From NCBI GenBank assembly GCA_905250115.1, contig CAJNOI010000122.1, forward strand, positions 97,340 through 161,339: a stretch of DNA of 64,000 nucleotides, given 5' to 3'. Of the stretch, positions 38,283-49,947 are shown piece after piece; positions within the stretch are counted from its first letter, which is position 1; each line of letters opens with the position of its first letter. Origin of the DNA: Adineta steineri. Lineage: Eukaryota; Rotifera; Eurotatoria; Adinetida; Adinetidae. Both the position numbers and the translations under genes were made by a program. Below the pieces are notes generated by a model. It did no database searches and was not told where the DNA came from. It saw only the letters and a program-made list of their open reading frames with translations.

Positions 38283-39424
38283 TCAATGTTTCTTCATTAT
38301 TTCAGAACTTTTCTAATTTCTCGAAATATTATTTCCTTCGATTTGACAATTGATTCCTAAATGTTCATCAAACAGAACATTCTTCATCTTTTATATAGAC
38401 TATCGGATGATGAAAGACAAACTTGAGATGAAGACGAGGCTTTATTCTTCACCTTCACCCACGTTCATATTCACATATCTTCATTTTCAGCCTTGGTTTT
38501 GAACAATTGATGAAGATATTAAGACAAAATCACACAAGTTTTGACAGTGCTGTTTCTGAAAAAAAGCTCTCATATCAATTTTTCAGCTGCTTACTTAATA
38601 AAATTTTATGTCAGTGTGATTTTCAACTCTGAAAATATTATTTATAAGCTGGGTGTGGGTATTCTATTTCGCTTGAACTCTCATCCGGGTTTAGGACACT
38701 TGCTCGCCAGGGCATGGGTGTGGGCGTTGAAAGAATAGAATACTCACACCCACACCCACACCCACTCACACCCACACACTTATACATTATACATTTTGCG
38801 TAGTTGAGAAAAACTCAATGGTTGTCACAAGGTTTGCAAGAAAAATATTAAATAAGCGTTGAATAAATTACTACCATTTCAATTATAAAGAAATCTTTGC
38901 TTTCATTTATTTTGGATGTGATCGCGCCGGGTGTATATGTTCTCTTAAAGGACATCTACACTACTCCTCAACCAAATCCATATTTATAACCTTCCTCAAG
39001 TCTAAAAACAATTCAGCTTAACGAAACACTGATTGTCGTAAAAGTGAAGAAGATGGATGTGGTTATGAGTTTGTATATACATTTCGTTTTCACACTTACC
39101 AATGCGCATTCATCTAGTTTATTCATACCTACGTCAGCTCTAATTTTTTTCCAATTAAATCCATAACTATTTTACTATTGCTCATTGTTGCAAGGTATAC
39201 ATACATCTTACAAATTTGCGTCATCAAAATCAATTTTTAAGAGACAAGACTTGAGAACTATTGATTCAAACTCTTTTTATTATATAACTGAATTCATTTA
39301 CTTTATTGATCAACTTTAGGATATTATTAATGATAGTTTTATTAAAGCATATATGAATAAATAGTTTTAATTTGAAAAAAAGAAATATATATGTTGCAAA
39401 CTACAATAGAAAGTATTGTCATAT
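38283..39424. other. Intergenic between the GPCR-type and kelch genes (convergent)
   Basis: The two genes point at each other. The spacer contains the large TG-rich copy at 38649-38781; otherwise I see nothing. Confidence 0.6.
38649..38781. repeat. TG-rich element, copy 7, with telomere-like CCCACA run
   Basis: GCTGGGTGTGGGTATTCTATT at the left is the inverse of AATAGAATACTCACACCCAC further right, giving a hairpin with a ~60-bp loop. The right side continues as repeated ACACCC units to 38781. This is the longest telomere-like tract in the window. Confidence 0.7.
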
Positions 39425-41235
39425 TTATAATGTTGAATATAATTCTGCACTATTTAAATAAGTACCGCTGTTAGAAATACCACCAGCAATTAACACAGTT
39501 CCATTTATTAATGTAGATGCTGTATGATAAATACGTGTAGTAGTCATATTTCCTGCGATTGTCCAATTTCCCGTTGATGGATTATATAATTCAGCAAAAC
39601 TATTACCATTGCATCCACCCGTAACTAATACATTTCCATTGGATAATACAGTTGCTGCGTGACCAAGTCGTGCACAATTCATGCTACCAGTAACTGTCCA
39701 AGTGCTTGATGATGGATCATATAATTCAGCAACTTTTAACGAACCACCATTATCTCCACCTGCAACTAATATTTTCCCATTTAATAATACGGATATTGTA
39801 GGCAACTGTCGGGCATAATTCATACTAGCTGTGTTTGTCCAAGTATTTGCTGATGGGTTATATATTTCAGCACTGGCTAAAGAAACACCATTGTATCCAC
39901 CAGCAACAAAAACATTATTATTTGCTAAGACAGATGCGACATGAACAACACGTAAAGAATTCATCGAAGTAACAGTTGTCCAAGTACTTGTTAATGGATT
40001 ATATAATTCAGCACTATTTAAAAAACCATTACCACTATCACCACCACTAACTAATACTTTTCCATTTGTTAATATGACTGCTATGTGAGCACCTCGTACA
40101 TTATTCATATTTCCTGTAGTTGTCCAAGTACCTGATGATGAGTTAAATAATTCAGCACTAGTTAAAAAGTTAGTACCATCATTCCCACCGCTAATTAATA
40201 CATTTCCGTTTGTTAATATGGTCGCTGTATGAAGTTTTCGGACACCACTCATCGCATTAATAGTTGCCCAGGTACCTGTTAATGGGTTATATAATTCTGC
40301 ACTATTTAGAACAGCACCATTATATCCACCTGCAACTAGAACTTTTCCATTTGTTAATGTAGACGCAATATGATATTCTCTTGTATTACTCATAGGATTT
40401 GTAGCAAACCATACTAGATGACACATATAAATGTAAAAAGTATATATTTTATTTACTATGCAAATAAGCAAATTTTCATGAATTTTAAAGTAACATCTAA
40501 AGCATTCTCTATAAGTTTCAAACCCCAAAGAAGTTAATCTTTTACTTGAATTTTCGATACATAACGCAGAAAGGTGTGACTTTCGGTATGTGCCTTTGCA
40601 CTTTCTCTAATATAATCTTTATCGACCACATTGATAAATGCAAGCAACGAAATACATTCTGATACCCTCGATCCTCACATGAACCCAACATGTGTATTCT
40701 TCTACAACAATTGGTAAAAAATTCATCGAACCTTTGTCATCTGGCAGAAACCTTATTGGTGAAATACGAGGACCTGATTGCTTTCTAGTCTCATTCAGTT
40801 ATGACCATGATCATAATTGTCCTTAACGATGTTATCATGAATAGCTAAAATAACCGCTGAGATCTATCATGTCACGATCTACAATTTTAAAACGAAATAA
40901 TCTTATAATAACATCATACAAAATCGGGTAAGATCGCATCTGACCAACATTTTGCACACGCTAACTGAGACGGTCAGAAAATCATGTTCTGTTTCTAAGC
41001 CAAACAGAACGTACTCTCTAAAGTCACTTATATCGATGGGCGACACATTCCAATAAGAACTAAAACATCTCGACAGAGTTAAATGAAATCATCACTAACA
41101 TCAAGACAACTAAAGAAACATTTTATATATTACTCACGTGGTGCTACGGTTGTCGTTGTAGACGATGTTGTTGTTGATGTTGATGTTGATGTTGATGTAG
41201 TCGAAGTTGTCGTTGTTTTTGATGTAGTCGAACTT

Positions 41236-41284
<49 letters not shown>

Positions 41285-41892
41285 TTGTAGTTGAAGTTGT
41301 TGTTTTTGATGTAGTGGAGGTTGTTGTTGATGTTGTTGTTGAAGTTGAGGTTGTTGATGTTGTTGTAGAGGTTGATGTTGTCGAAGTTGTTGTTGTTTTT
41401 GATGTAGTGGATGTTGTTGTTGAAGTCGAAGTTGTGGACGTTGAGGTTGTAGAGGTTGATGTACTTGTAGTGGTTGTGGTTGTGGTTGTAGTGGTTGTGG
41501 TTGTGGTTGTGGTTGTGGTTGTGGTTGTAGTGGTTGTGGTTGTGGTTGTGGTTGTAGTGGTTGTGGTGGTTGTGGTTGTTGTAGTTGTGGTTGTAGTAGT
41601 TGTGGTAGTTGTAAAGGATGTTGATTTGCCATTGATAAGAAGTGTGGGTAAAGTTAGTGCGAGAAGGAATATAATTATACCAATCACTGCAGAGATACCA
41701 AGTAAAATTCTAAAGCGCTTACTCCTTTCGAAAACCAATAGTTAATTAATTTTTTTTGAAAATCATTGGTTAATGTGAGAAATATAATACTTACAATCGA
41801 TTATGTGTCACAGGAACCCAATGATCATTAGACATTGATGCAGTTTGATGTTGATTATGTGATGAAAGTTGTACTGTTCCTACGTCACCCAT
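39425..41892 (-). CDS. Type II membrane protein with poly-Thr stalk and kelch propeller
   Basis: Three exons on the minus strand: 41892-41795, 41724-41138 and 40413-39425. They join in phases 2 and 1 with GT-AG ends and give 557 residues. The N-terminal ~35 residues are polar and probably cytoplasmic. After SKRFR comes one membrane helix (ILLGISAVIGIIIFLLALTL), then a stalk of about 150 residues that is almost all Thr with some Ser and Lys. The last exon is six to seven kelch-type blades of 46-48 residues (LTNGKVLVAGGYNG, SAELYNPLTGTW, MNxxRxxH). The propeller should face outward. Kelch blades on an extracellular stalk are rare in animals and parallel the neighbouring NHL receptors. A CTAG acceptor just before the ATG suggests a 5' UTR intron. 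Confidence 0.8.
41165..41620 (-). repeat. Thr-codon microsatellite encoding the stalk
   Basis: About 450 bp of ACA/ACC/ACT triplets on the minus strand (GTTGTG-type on plus), including an almost pure ACAACC hexamer stretch at ~41470-41600. The valine-rich and glutamine/proline-rich frames of the same region are repeat artefacts. Confidence 0.85.
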
Positions 41893-43054
41893 GTTAGATT
41901 GAATAATATTCTAGAAAAAATCATAGATTCGAAATATTTAAATTTTTTAAAAAACTCTTTTATAATTAGTTAAATATAAGAAAGGTGATCAAAAGATTCT
42001 GCATGCATTTTACATAGTGTACATCTTTTATAATCCATATTTCGTCTATAGAATGAAGCTAGATAAATGAATAATATTCATAATCTAGTTCTTTTTATTA
42101 TCTTTTGTAATCAGAGAAAAGAATTCTCAGAACAATGGCATATCTATCCATACATTCTTAAGTGATAAAAGTAATATATTATTGAACGAAATTTGTTTAG
42201 ATAGTTAAAGATAAAAGCTAAAAGCATTGCAAAAATTTATATCTGGAGATTGTGGGTAATAATTTTATTTAAACAAAACTAATAGTCATTCATATTGACA
42301 TTCCATATATGATAAAGAAAAACCTGGTGAATTTATATATATATGAAGGTACAAATCTATGTTCACAAGATATTTTAGAAACTTTCTTAATATCCACTAT
42401 TAAACAAAACCAAATGGCTATTAGGAATGACAAAAATATATACTATTATTTTGCATTTCAATTATTTTTAACTACAAAAATGACTGGTATTTAATTTTGT
42501 ATTGATAAAAAATAATACTAATTATTTCTACTAAAACTCATATTTTCTATGATTTTAGATAAAGCAACATAAAGAATATTAGATATATATATATTAGAAT
42601 ATAAATTTAAATATCAAATATTTCTTACCTAATTATATGCTTATTACAGACGTAGAACAGAAGTATTGAAAATCTTTATTTTCGAAAATAAAATTGTTTC
42701 TAAAATAAAAAGTAAAATGGATTAGAAAAAAAATTAGTTTCAAGAGTTATTGAGAGGTTATGCCGGAAATGAATTACAAAGTAATTCAAAATTTTCATAA
42801 ATTGTATGTATGATATATGTATGTTATGTATAAATATATTTCATATATATATTTAATTACAATCAGTTTTTAGAAAAGATTTTCATGACTTACCAGGTAC
42901 TGCTAGAGTCTATTAGAGACTACAATGACTAATAGCGCCACTCTTCCCCGCCATCGAGATAATGCGCCCTTTGAGAGTATAACAGATTAACTCACAAGGT
43001 CACCCTCACGCCTACACCCTGGTATCCGTATGTCCCTATCAGTCCGTCTCAGTT

Positions 43055-43525
43055 TCTACTAGCCTGTTGTATTCCCACTAATCCCTACTAGATCCTACTA
43101 ACCCCTAGTAGTCCCTAATAGATCCTGATAACCCCTATTAGACCCTAGTAGCCCCTACCCTACTAATCCTTACTAGACCCTATCCTACTAGACCCTACCC
43201 TACTAATCTCTACTAGACCCTATCCTACTAGACCCTACCCTGCTAATCCCTACTAGACCCTACCCTGCTANNNNNNNNNNTGCTAATCCCTACTAGACCC
43301 TACCCTGCTAATCCCTACTAGACCCTATCCTACTAATCTCTACTAGACCCTATCCTACTAACCCTACTAGTCCCTAATAGATGCTACTGACCCCTAGCAG
43401 ACTCTAGTAGTCCCTAGCAGACCCTGCTAGTCCCTACTAGATCCTACCAATCCATACTAGTCTATATCAGTCCTTATTGGATTCTACTAATCTCTATTAG
43501 TCCCCTAGTATCCTTGTTAGTCCAT
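43055..43525. repeat. Pyrimidine-rich minisatellite with CTAGTAG/TACTA core
   Basis: Imperfect units such as ACTAGACCCTACCCTGCTAA and TCCCTACTAG repeat with ~10- and ~26-bp periods. The plus strand has very few G. Ten N (43271-43280) interrupt the most regular part, where both flanks show the same CTGCTAATCCC unit, so the array is probably collapsed in assembly. Confidence 0.85.
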
Positions 43526-46500
43526 GGTGAAGTGTGTCAGAACTTGAATTACTTTATAATTCATTCTCGACAGCTAGAGATTCTGTTACTATAAAATATC
43601 ACATGTTTAATCAAAAATAGATTATTTTAACTCAACTCTAACATCTTACCTATTCATTTAGAAGATTTATTTTACGTTTAATTTATAACTGTGAAATATA
43701 TCTCAATATAATCGATAGCATTTTTGTATTTAATAATCTTCGTAAAATAAATGCTATCTTGATTTACTCTCACAATAATTCTTAAGAATTACATATGAAT
43801 ATATTATACAGAGAACATATCATATTCTAAACTGAAAAATTTTTGATTCAATCTTTTTTAAACTTATTTAATATTTTGGTTCAGTTTTCTAAAACTCAAA
43901 AAACTACATCACTCTTCAATACACAATGCAGTAAATAATATAAAAACTATGATCCTTTGTTGAGACATGTATATGTATGAAGTCTGTGACACTCAATTTT
44001 GTCCGTTGGCATATGATTATATAAACTCTGATTTTGTCTAGATTCTCATTATCAGAGCAGAATATATTTAAATACATGAATGGAACTCATTGATCAATTT
44101 TGTTCAGTATTGGAATACTTCTAACAAATATAGATCCATCTACAACTAATGAAAATGGTAAGGAAGTATGAAAGTGAATTATTATATTTTCAATATCTTA
44201 ATTAACTAAAGTATTACATGATTTTACTAAACATCGAACAGTAATCATAAATATTAGTTATTTGTTTCGTATAAATAAACTCGTTAAATGTTTAGCTAAG
44301 AGAAATATCATTTAATTTCAATTTTTCTCCTATTAGAAGTCTATTTCTCATATATATTTTTTTTTCAAAATAAAGTCTGATTAATATTCTTATAAATTCA
44401 AAAGTCTATAATTTTTTCCCTTGAATCTAAATAAAGAAAAAAAATAAAACTTTTCAATGATAGTGTAGAGATAGGAAAAATTAGGAAAAAAACTACATGT
44501 ATTATTCACATTTTTTTCTCTCAAAAACTCTGTATATATGAAAATCAACAAGTAGATTCCTAAAATCAATATACGATTAATACAAACATTACTTCAGTAG
44601 CATATTCTCTATAAATAATTAAAAAAAAATCACTAAAAAGAAAAATCTGCTTATAAAAATATTAAGACTAAAGATTTAAGAAACCTCTGTCTTTCGAATT
44701 CTATTTTTTTTCCCATAAAAGTAAATATTTTCAATAGTCTAGTATGAATAAAATTTTGCATTATTTGAATTCTTTAAAAAAAACCTTAATGAACAGTTTG
44801 ATTTACTATAATTAACTTTTCAATTAGACGGATTTCAGCATAATTTTCCGTTTCTATCATCTGTGCTTTTTTAAGTCCGTAAGACGTTTGATCGACTTTA
44901 ACAAATAATTATTTTCCCATGAAGAAAAAATTAAAATTAAACAATATTTATCTTACCTAATTATGTAATAATTTTATTTCTAGTGTTAATCTGAAATAAA
45001 AAATCGAAACCTAATTCTTAAAAGAATTAAAGTAATCTTTATTATTAAGCTTTCTTATTTAAATTAAATGTTAATTTATCATAAACATATTTAGTCCAAT
45101 TTTGAATTTATTCTATTCAAAACAAAACAGAAGAGAAACTTATCCACAACACAAATGCATTTAAAAAGAAATAAAATAGGATAATATTACTCACTAGTTT
45201 AACTATCTAATTAGATTTTATGAAAAGAATAAACACATTAAAAACCTATCTACTACCATATATCACCTACCTGCCGTCGAAAGAATTGTTTCTCGGAAAA
45301 TGAATTGAGAAAAAAGAAAAAGCACTGTTATTTATAATCAATGCGTAGGAAAATAATTTGAAATAGTGCCCTTATGCGTATTTAGTAAAATATCATGAAA
45401 AGGACTCTAAAATCGGCATTTATGACTTTTAAATAGTTAAGACAAAATAAATTAAATGTATTGTCAACAACGTTCATATATGCAATATGTTCATTAGAGT
45501 AAAAATAGTTTTGCGAAGTAAGTCAAAAGAGAAGAAAATCATGGTTCCACACATTATTTATTATATTCAAAAAAAATGAACAATATGTGTTTATTTTAAA
45601 CAAAATCTATGTATATTTGAAGATCTGATCAATATTAATAGAGCTTTTTTTAGCTTTGAAATGACTATGTCTATAGAACGAAATTTCTCTTGATATCTAT
45701 TCTTTTCATATTACATCTAATAAAATATGCTAGTATTCATATATAACAAATTCTTTTTTTTTCTGTTCCAAAAATAACCTAAGTCAGAAATATCTGATTC
45801 TATCAATAATTAGCTCAAGATTATTTGTGTACATGTACGTTATGTATTTCAAAATAAGATTAAGATTTTACATTACAATGAAATAGAATTGCTTTTATAA
45901 AAGCTCAAAGTTTATTTAAAAAAATCAGTCATTTTTTTTCATAGAAAAACTATTAAAGATAATAATTCGAAAAATTTTAAGAAAATTCGTTTTCTACGAA
46001 AGAAGAGAACATCAATGAAAAGAAAAACATGGTTGAAAAGGTAAACTATTTGTTTTTAAATCAGTTAATTCTTCAAAAACCATCTGTTTTTCTCTCTCTC
46101 GTATTCTTTTAATCAGAAAAAAAAAGTTTTTCTTTCAAACAAAAATTATCTTTATAATTTGTCAATCATAAATATCGACAAAATTAATATTACGATAATT
46201 AGTAATCGTTTTTTTTAGACGTTCAAATAGAACTGATTATTTGCAGTCATTGTTAATTACTTAAATGTTAATATCCTTTTGTCTTTCATAATGAGCATCA
46301 AAAGACATGACTTAGAAAATACTCATAAATAACGAACGTTTGTTTTTCCTGATTTTAACAAGTAATGATATTTGTTTGACGTTGTCAACTATTTTCTAAT
46401 CGAGTTTTACACTTAATTTTGAAAATACATAGAAACAAACAAATAATAACAACATAGAAACAATTCTTCTGCAAAAAATACATATATAGATATAGTACAC

Positions 46501-46545
46501 AAGACTCAGTAATACAATGAAAAAATTAATTTAATTTATAAACTA

Positions 46546-46593
46546 TCTTGAGGGTGTGAATTTAGAATAGATTTAACGTTCATATCCACCCAC
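46546..46593. repeat. TG-rich element, copy 8
   Basis: TCTTGAGGGTGTGAATTTAG faces CATATCCACCCACTCG. Confidence 0.5.
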
Positions 46594-48061
46594 TCGTATT
46601 TTTATCGATTCAATTTTTTTGTGTTAGTTTATTTATTCAACAACAAACATTTAAATGTCGATGGAAACGAGATTTACATGCTTTTCGATGTATTACTATT
46701 ACAATAAGTTGATTAAATGCTAGAATATTTTTAAATATTGCTCTTGTCATGATAGTTATACTAATCGATGAAGAATATTTTGTATTATATAGCTTTCAAT
46801 AAGACAATCGTTTTTATTACATCTAAAAAAAATCGAGTGATGTCTTTTTTGTTATTCCTACGGGAGAAATAACAATTGTTTAATGAATTTAAAAAAAGAA
46901 GAAAAAAAAGCACTTTATCAAATACAATTTTTTTTTCTACTTTTTTATCAACATTCTGTCTTAAATTGATTAATTCTCTTCACAGGAAAACAAGCATCTA
47001 TCATTGATGAATCTATTTGAGAGTGAATTCGATAAACAAAATATTGATACCTTCAAAGTTGTATACTAAACATTTATAAATGGCATAATTTCAACGAATA
47101 TCTGTATTAAATAATGATATAGACAAAAGAGTTCTTACACTTTAATTCATTCTTTTGTTATCGTCGATGTTCCTCATCAAATCAATTTATATATATACAA
47201 GATTTAGAGTGGAAACTCAAGAAAAGCTATTTAAATTTTCTAAAGAAATCGATATCCCTTCATCGTACAATTATAAGTTTTAAACACAAGTATCATATCG
47301 AATGTAAATCCGAAGAATCAATATATTTATTAATGTAAGAAAATAATTTAGAATAATGCATTTCGTAGTGTAGATTATAATATTATAAATACATTTATCT
47401 TTGATTTTTTTCTCCCTAATTTAGATTCTCATACATGAAATTTCTTATGATAATTGTTTTACTTTTATATTAAAAATCTATATTCAGAAAAAAAATGGTA
47501 ACAATATGAATTATATCTTATGAACGATATCATGTGATCTATTCTTCTTTTCCTTCCTATCGAAAAAAAACACGCCTCTACAAACATTTTTTCTTTCTCT
47601 TTCTTTCTCACGGAAGAGATGCTTTTTTGCTCTTAACATATTCTGCACAACGGATGTTTTTCTCTTAACAACGTGCTTCGCAAGTTAACGCTTTAAATTA
47701 TTATATTGAATTTTTTTGACGTAATAAGTGAATTTGGATATCTGTTTTCTTCTAGGAAATTATTCGGAGATCATGCAAATTTCTATACTTTCTCTTTGTA
47801 ATTCTTATCTTACACCTACCCTCAATGTCAATAATAACTATCGTCGAGAATAATATTATCGAGCAAATTAACGTCAAATAGGTTTTCTTTGTTCAAAGTC
47901 TTCCAACTAATGATATATAGCAAAATGACGTAGTTCGAAAGAAAACGTTATCAAACTCATATCGCGCATATCTCACTTTTTGTTTGCGAGCCCACATGTT
48001 TCAGTTCTAGTATATATATATATCAGCAGACTTATCATATTTTCATATACATTAAAGAACG

Positions 48062-48651
48062 ATGGTGAAATTCATCATTATTTTTATTACTTTTCTTTTT
48101 TGCATTCAACATACCAGACAGATCTCAATTGAAAACAAACACGATTGTATCTACACACATGCACAATATGGTCGTATCGACTTATCTGAAGTTGGTTTAA
48201 AAAATGGCAAGCCAGCTTTTCGATTACTGTTCGACTTATGGCACTATTTGTAAGCTTACTTTCTATATAAATGAGAGTTCTCTGATTTCTATATTTTATG
48301 ACAATAGCTACAATCCATGTTATCCATTTTCACAAAAACCCTCTTGTAAAGATGTGGCCATGTGCCAAGGTAAATACTATTTTTATATCTTGTATTCGAT
48401 TATATATCACTTTGCAAATAGTTATTAATACTGGTAAATACTCGTTCGATCTTGGCTACAATTCAGAAGTGAAATGGATAGTTGATAAATATGGAAATGC
48501 TACAATTGTGTACTTAACAGACGAACGAAAAGTGTTTGTTGATCTGGTTTGTTCAAATAAACCCAACGCTTTGTCCATGGTAGGCGAATTCCCACCACTG
48601 ACATATTCTTTCACTTTATACAGTAAATGTGCATGTTGGAATAGATGCTAA
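48062..48651 (+). pseudogene. Secreted MRH (mannose-6-phosphate receptor homology) domain gene with a probable frameshift
   Basis: Exon 1 begins at ATG 48062 with a signal peptide (MVKFIIIFITFLFCIQHTRQ). It continues CIYTHAQYGRIDLSEVGLKN and GKPAF, then the frame is lost near 48214-48222. The downstream frame resumes with DYCSTYGTICKLTFYINESS, YNPCYPFSQ and CKDVAMCQ. A 52-bp intron (48370-48421) follows, then TGKYSFDLGYNSEVKWIVDK, Cys residues and a C-terminal YSKCACWNRC. The Cys spacing, YNPC, W and YxF-xCxC ending fit the MRH fold that binds mannose-type glycans in the secretory and lysosomal route. No GT-AG intron of workable size can bridge the break; the coding length is one base over a multiple of three. 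A pseudogene, a sequencing indel or one damaged allele are all possible. An intact product would have ~178 residues. Confidence 0.65.
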
Positions 48652-48721
48652 ATGGTCAATCTACTTTTCTAGTATTTACTGCAGTATATAATAAAATAAA
48701 ATAAAATAAAAAGCAACTATT

Positions 48722-48833
48722 ACGTAGTTAGACGTTTACTGCTTTTCTTTGATTTTAATTTTGATGATCAGAATGTAGGTAGGAGTGTGACTTATACATT
48801 CATTTTATACCTAAATCACACTCGTTTTATGTT
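48722..48833 (+). repeat. Dispersed ~110-bp repeat, copy 1
   Basis: Begins TACGTAGTTAGACGTTTACT and ends CCTAAATCACACTCG. It matches 61173-61280 at roughly 85% by eye. GAGTGTGACTTATA and the TCACACTC end give it an inverted inner pair like the TG-rich family. Confidence 0.65.
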
Positions 48834-49456
48834 TAAAAGATATCCAGATATCACCCCAAATACTTCGGCATTTATCAAATATATTCAAGATGACAAGAAT
48901 AAATTTAATCATTTATTGTTTCAGATGTAAGGTGAACTTATTGCTCGACTAAAATCAAAAAAAGAAGTGAAAATTAATTATCTTCAGTGGAATGATATTC
49001 AACCAAAATGTTAGTTATAGTTTATACTTATTTTTTGTTTATTAAATAAAATTGTTGACGACTATATCACCATTCCTCCTTATTGAGATATTTAAATCTT
49101 CAAGATTTTTCCTTTTTCCATTTATTCTCAAGAAACGTTTATTAAAATTCAAAAAAAAACTACAGCGAACACATGAACAAACAAAAGCAAATAATATAAC
49201 CAAAAAAAAATAAAACAATAATTAAATAAAATGGAAATCAATAAAGTTATATGTAGTACTCGGTCCCTCGATTATAATTAAAAAGATAAAAAGATAAAAA
49301 GAAGCAAACGACAAATGAAAATTTCACTCATAACAGGATTACAACAATAAAAAAATAAAAGGAAAAAGTGTTCTTGGCAAATCTTTTCGTGATCACCAAT
49401 CTATAAGGACGAGTGGTGAAACTGTAGAAAACCTGTTTTTCTGTCATGAATTACCA

Positions 49457-49520
49457 TCTTGAGGGTGTGGGTGATTTTGGATGTGAGTGTCTCTCTTTCG
49501 TTCACACCCACACCCTTCCA
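49457..49520. repeat. TG-rich element, copy 9
   Basis: TCTTGAGGGTGTGGGTGATT faces TTCACACCCACACCC. Confidence 0.65.
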
Positions 49521-49947
49521 CACTCTCCAGAAGAACACGATGCGTGATGGCTTTCACTTTTTTTAAGCACCTAGGAAAAACTCTTTTAAATGTCTCTCAC
49601 GCCCTCGACATACTTGAAATATTACACTAGTACTTTCTTTCAATATTCAAATATGCCCTCTCATCTAACTGACACCTAACAAGAACGAACATTTGTACAT
49701 ATTCGTGGCTATAAAGATATGCAGCATTGAACTGCTCTGTTGTAAATGGAATCCTGTTAACAAAATAGTAGTTTTAAGAAAGTGACGTTTTGGAGGCATG
49801 CAAATTTTATTTTAAGCATTGTAAAAGCAAAATTCTGTGCCATATGTCAATATCATATTTGTGTAAGAAGTCATTCTAAGTGTATATTGTCAAATAAAAG
49901 CAATGTTCTTAATGCGGCATTGAAGTGTCAATAAATCAATAAAGTTT

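Larger units (their letters stand above)
41893..48061. other. 6-kb gene-poor AT-rich region
   Basis: No frame longer than ~60 codons with recognisable content. It holds the 43.05-43.53 kb minisatellite with a 10-N gap, one TG-rich element (46546-46593) and long A/T runs. TATATATATA at ~48010-48023 precedes the next gene. Confidence 0.6.
48652..49947. other. Intergenic with dispersed-repeat copy
   Basis: Contains a ~110-bp sequence at 48722-48833 also found at 61173-61280, a TAAAATAAAATAAAA run at ~48690-48710 and a TG-rich copy at 49457-49520. No gene is visible. Confidence 0.6.

Noticed and set aside
41083-41745. 220-codon valine-rich frame on the plus strand
   Set aside because: It is the complement of the Thr-codon repeat in the minus-strand kelch gene and has no structure of its own.
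43055-43525. CRISPR-like array
   Set aside because: The units are contiguous and imperfect without unique spacers, in a eukaryotic context; it is a minisatellite.
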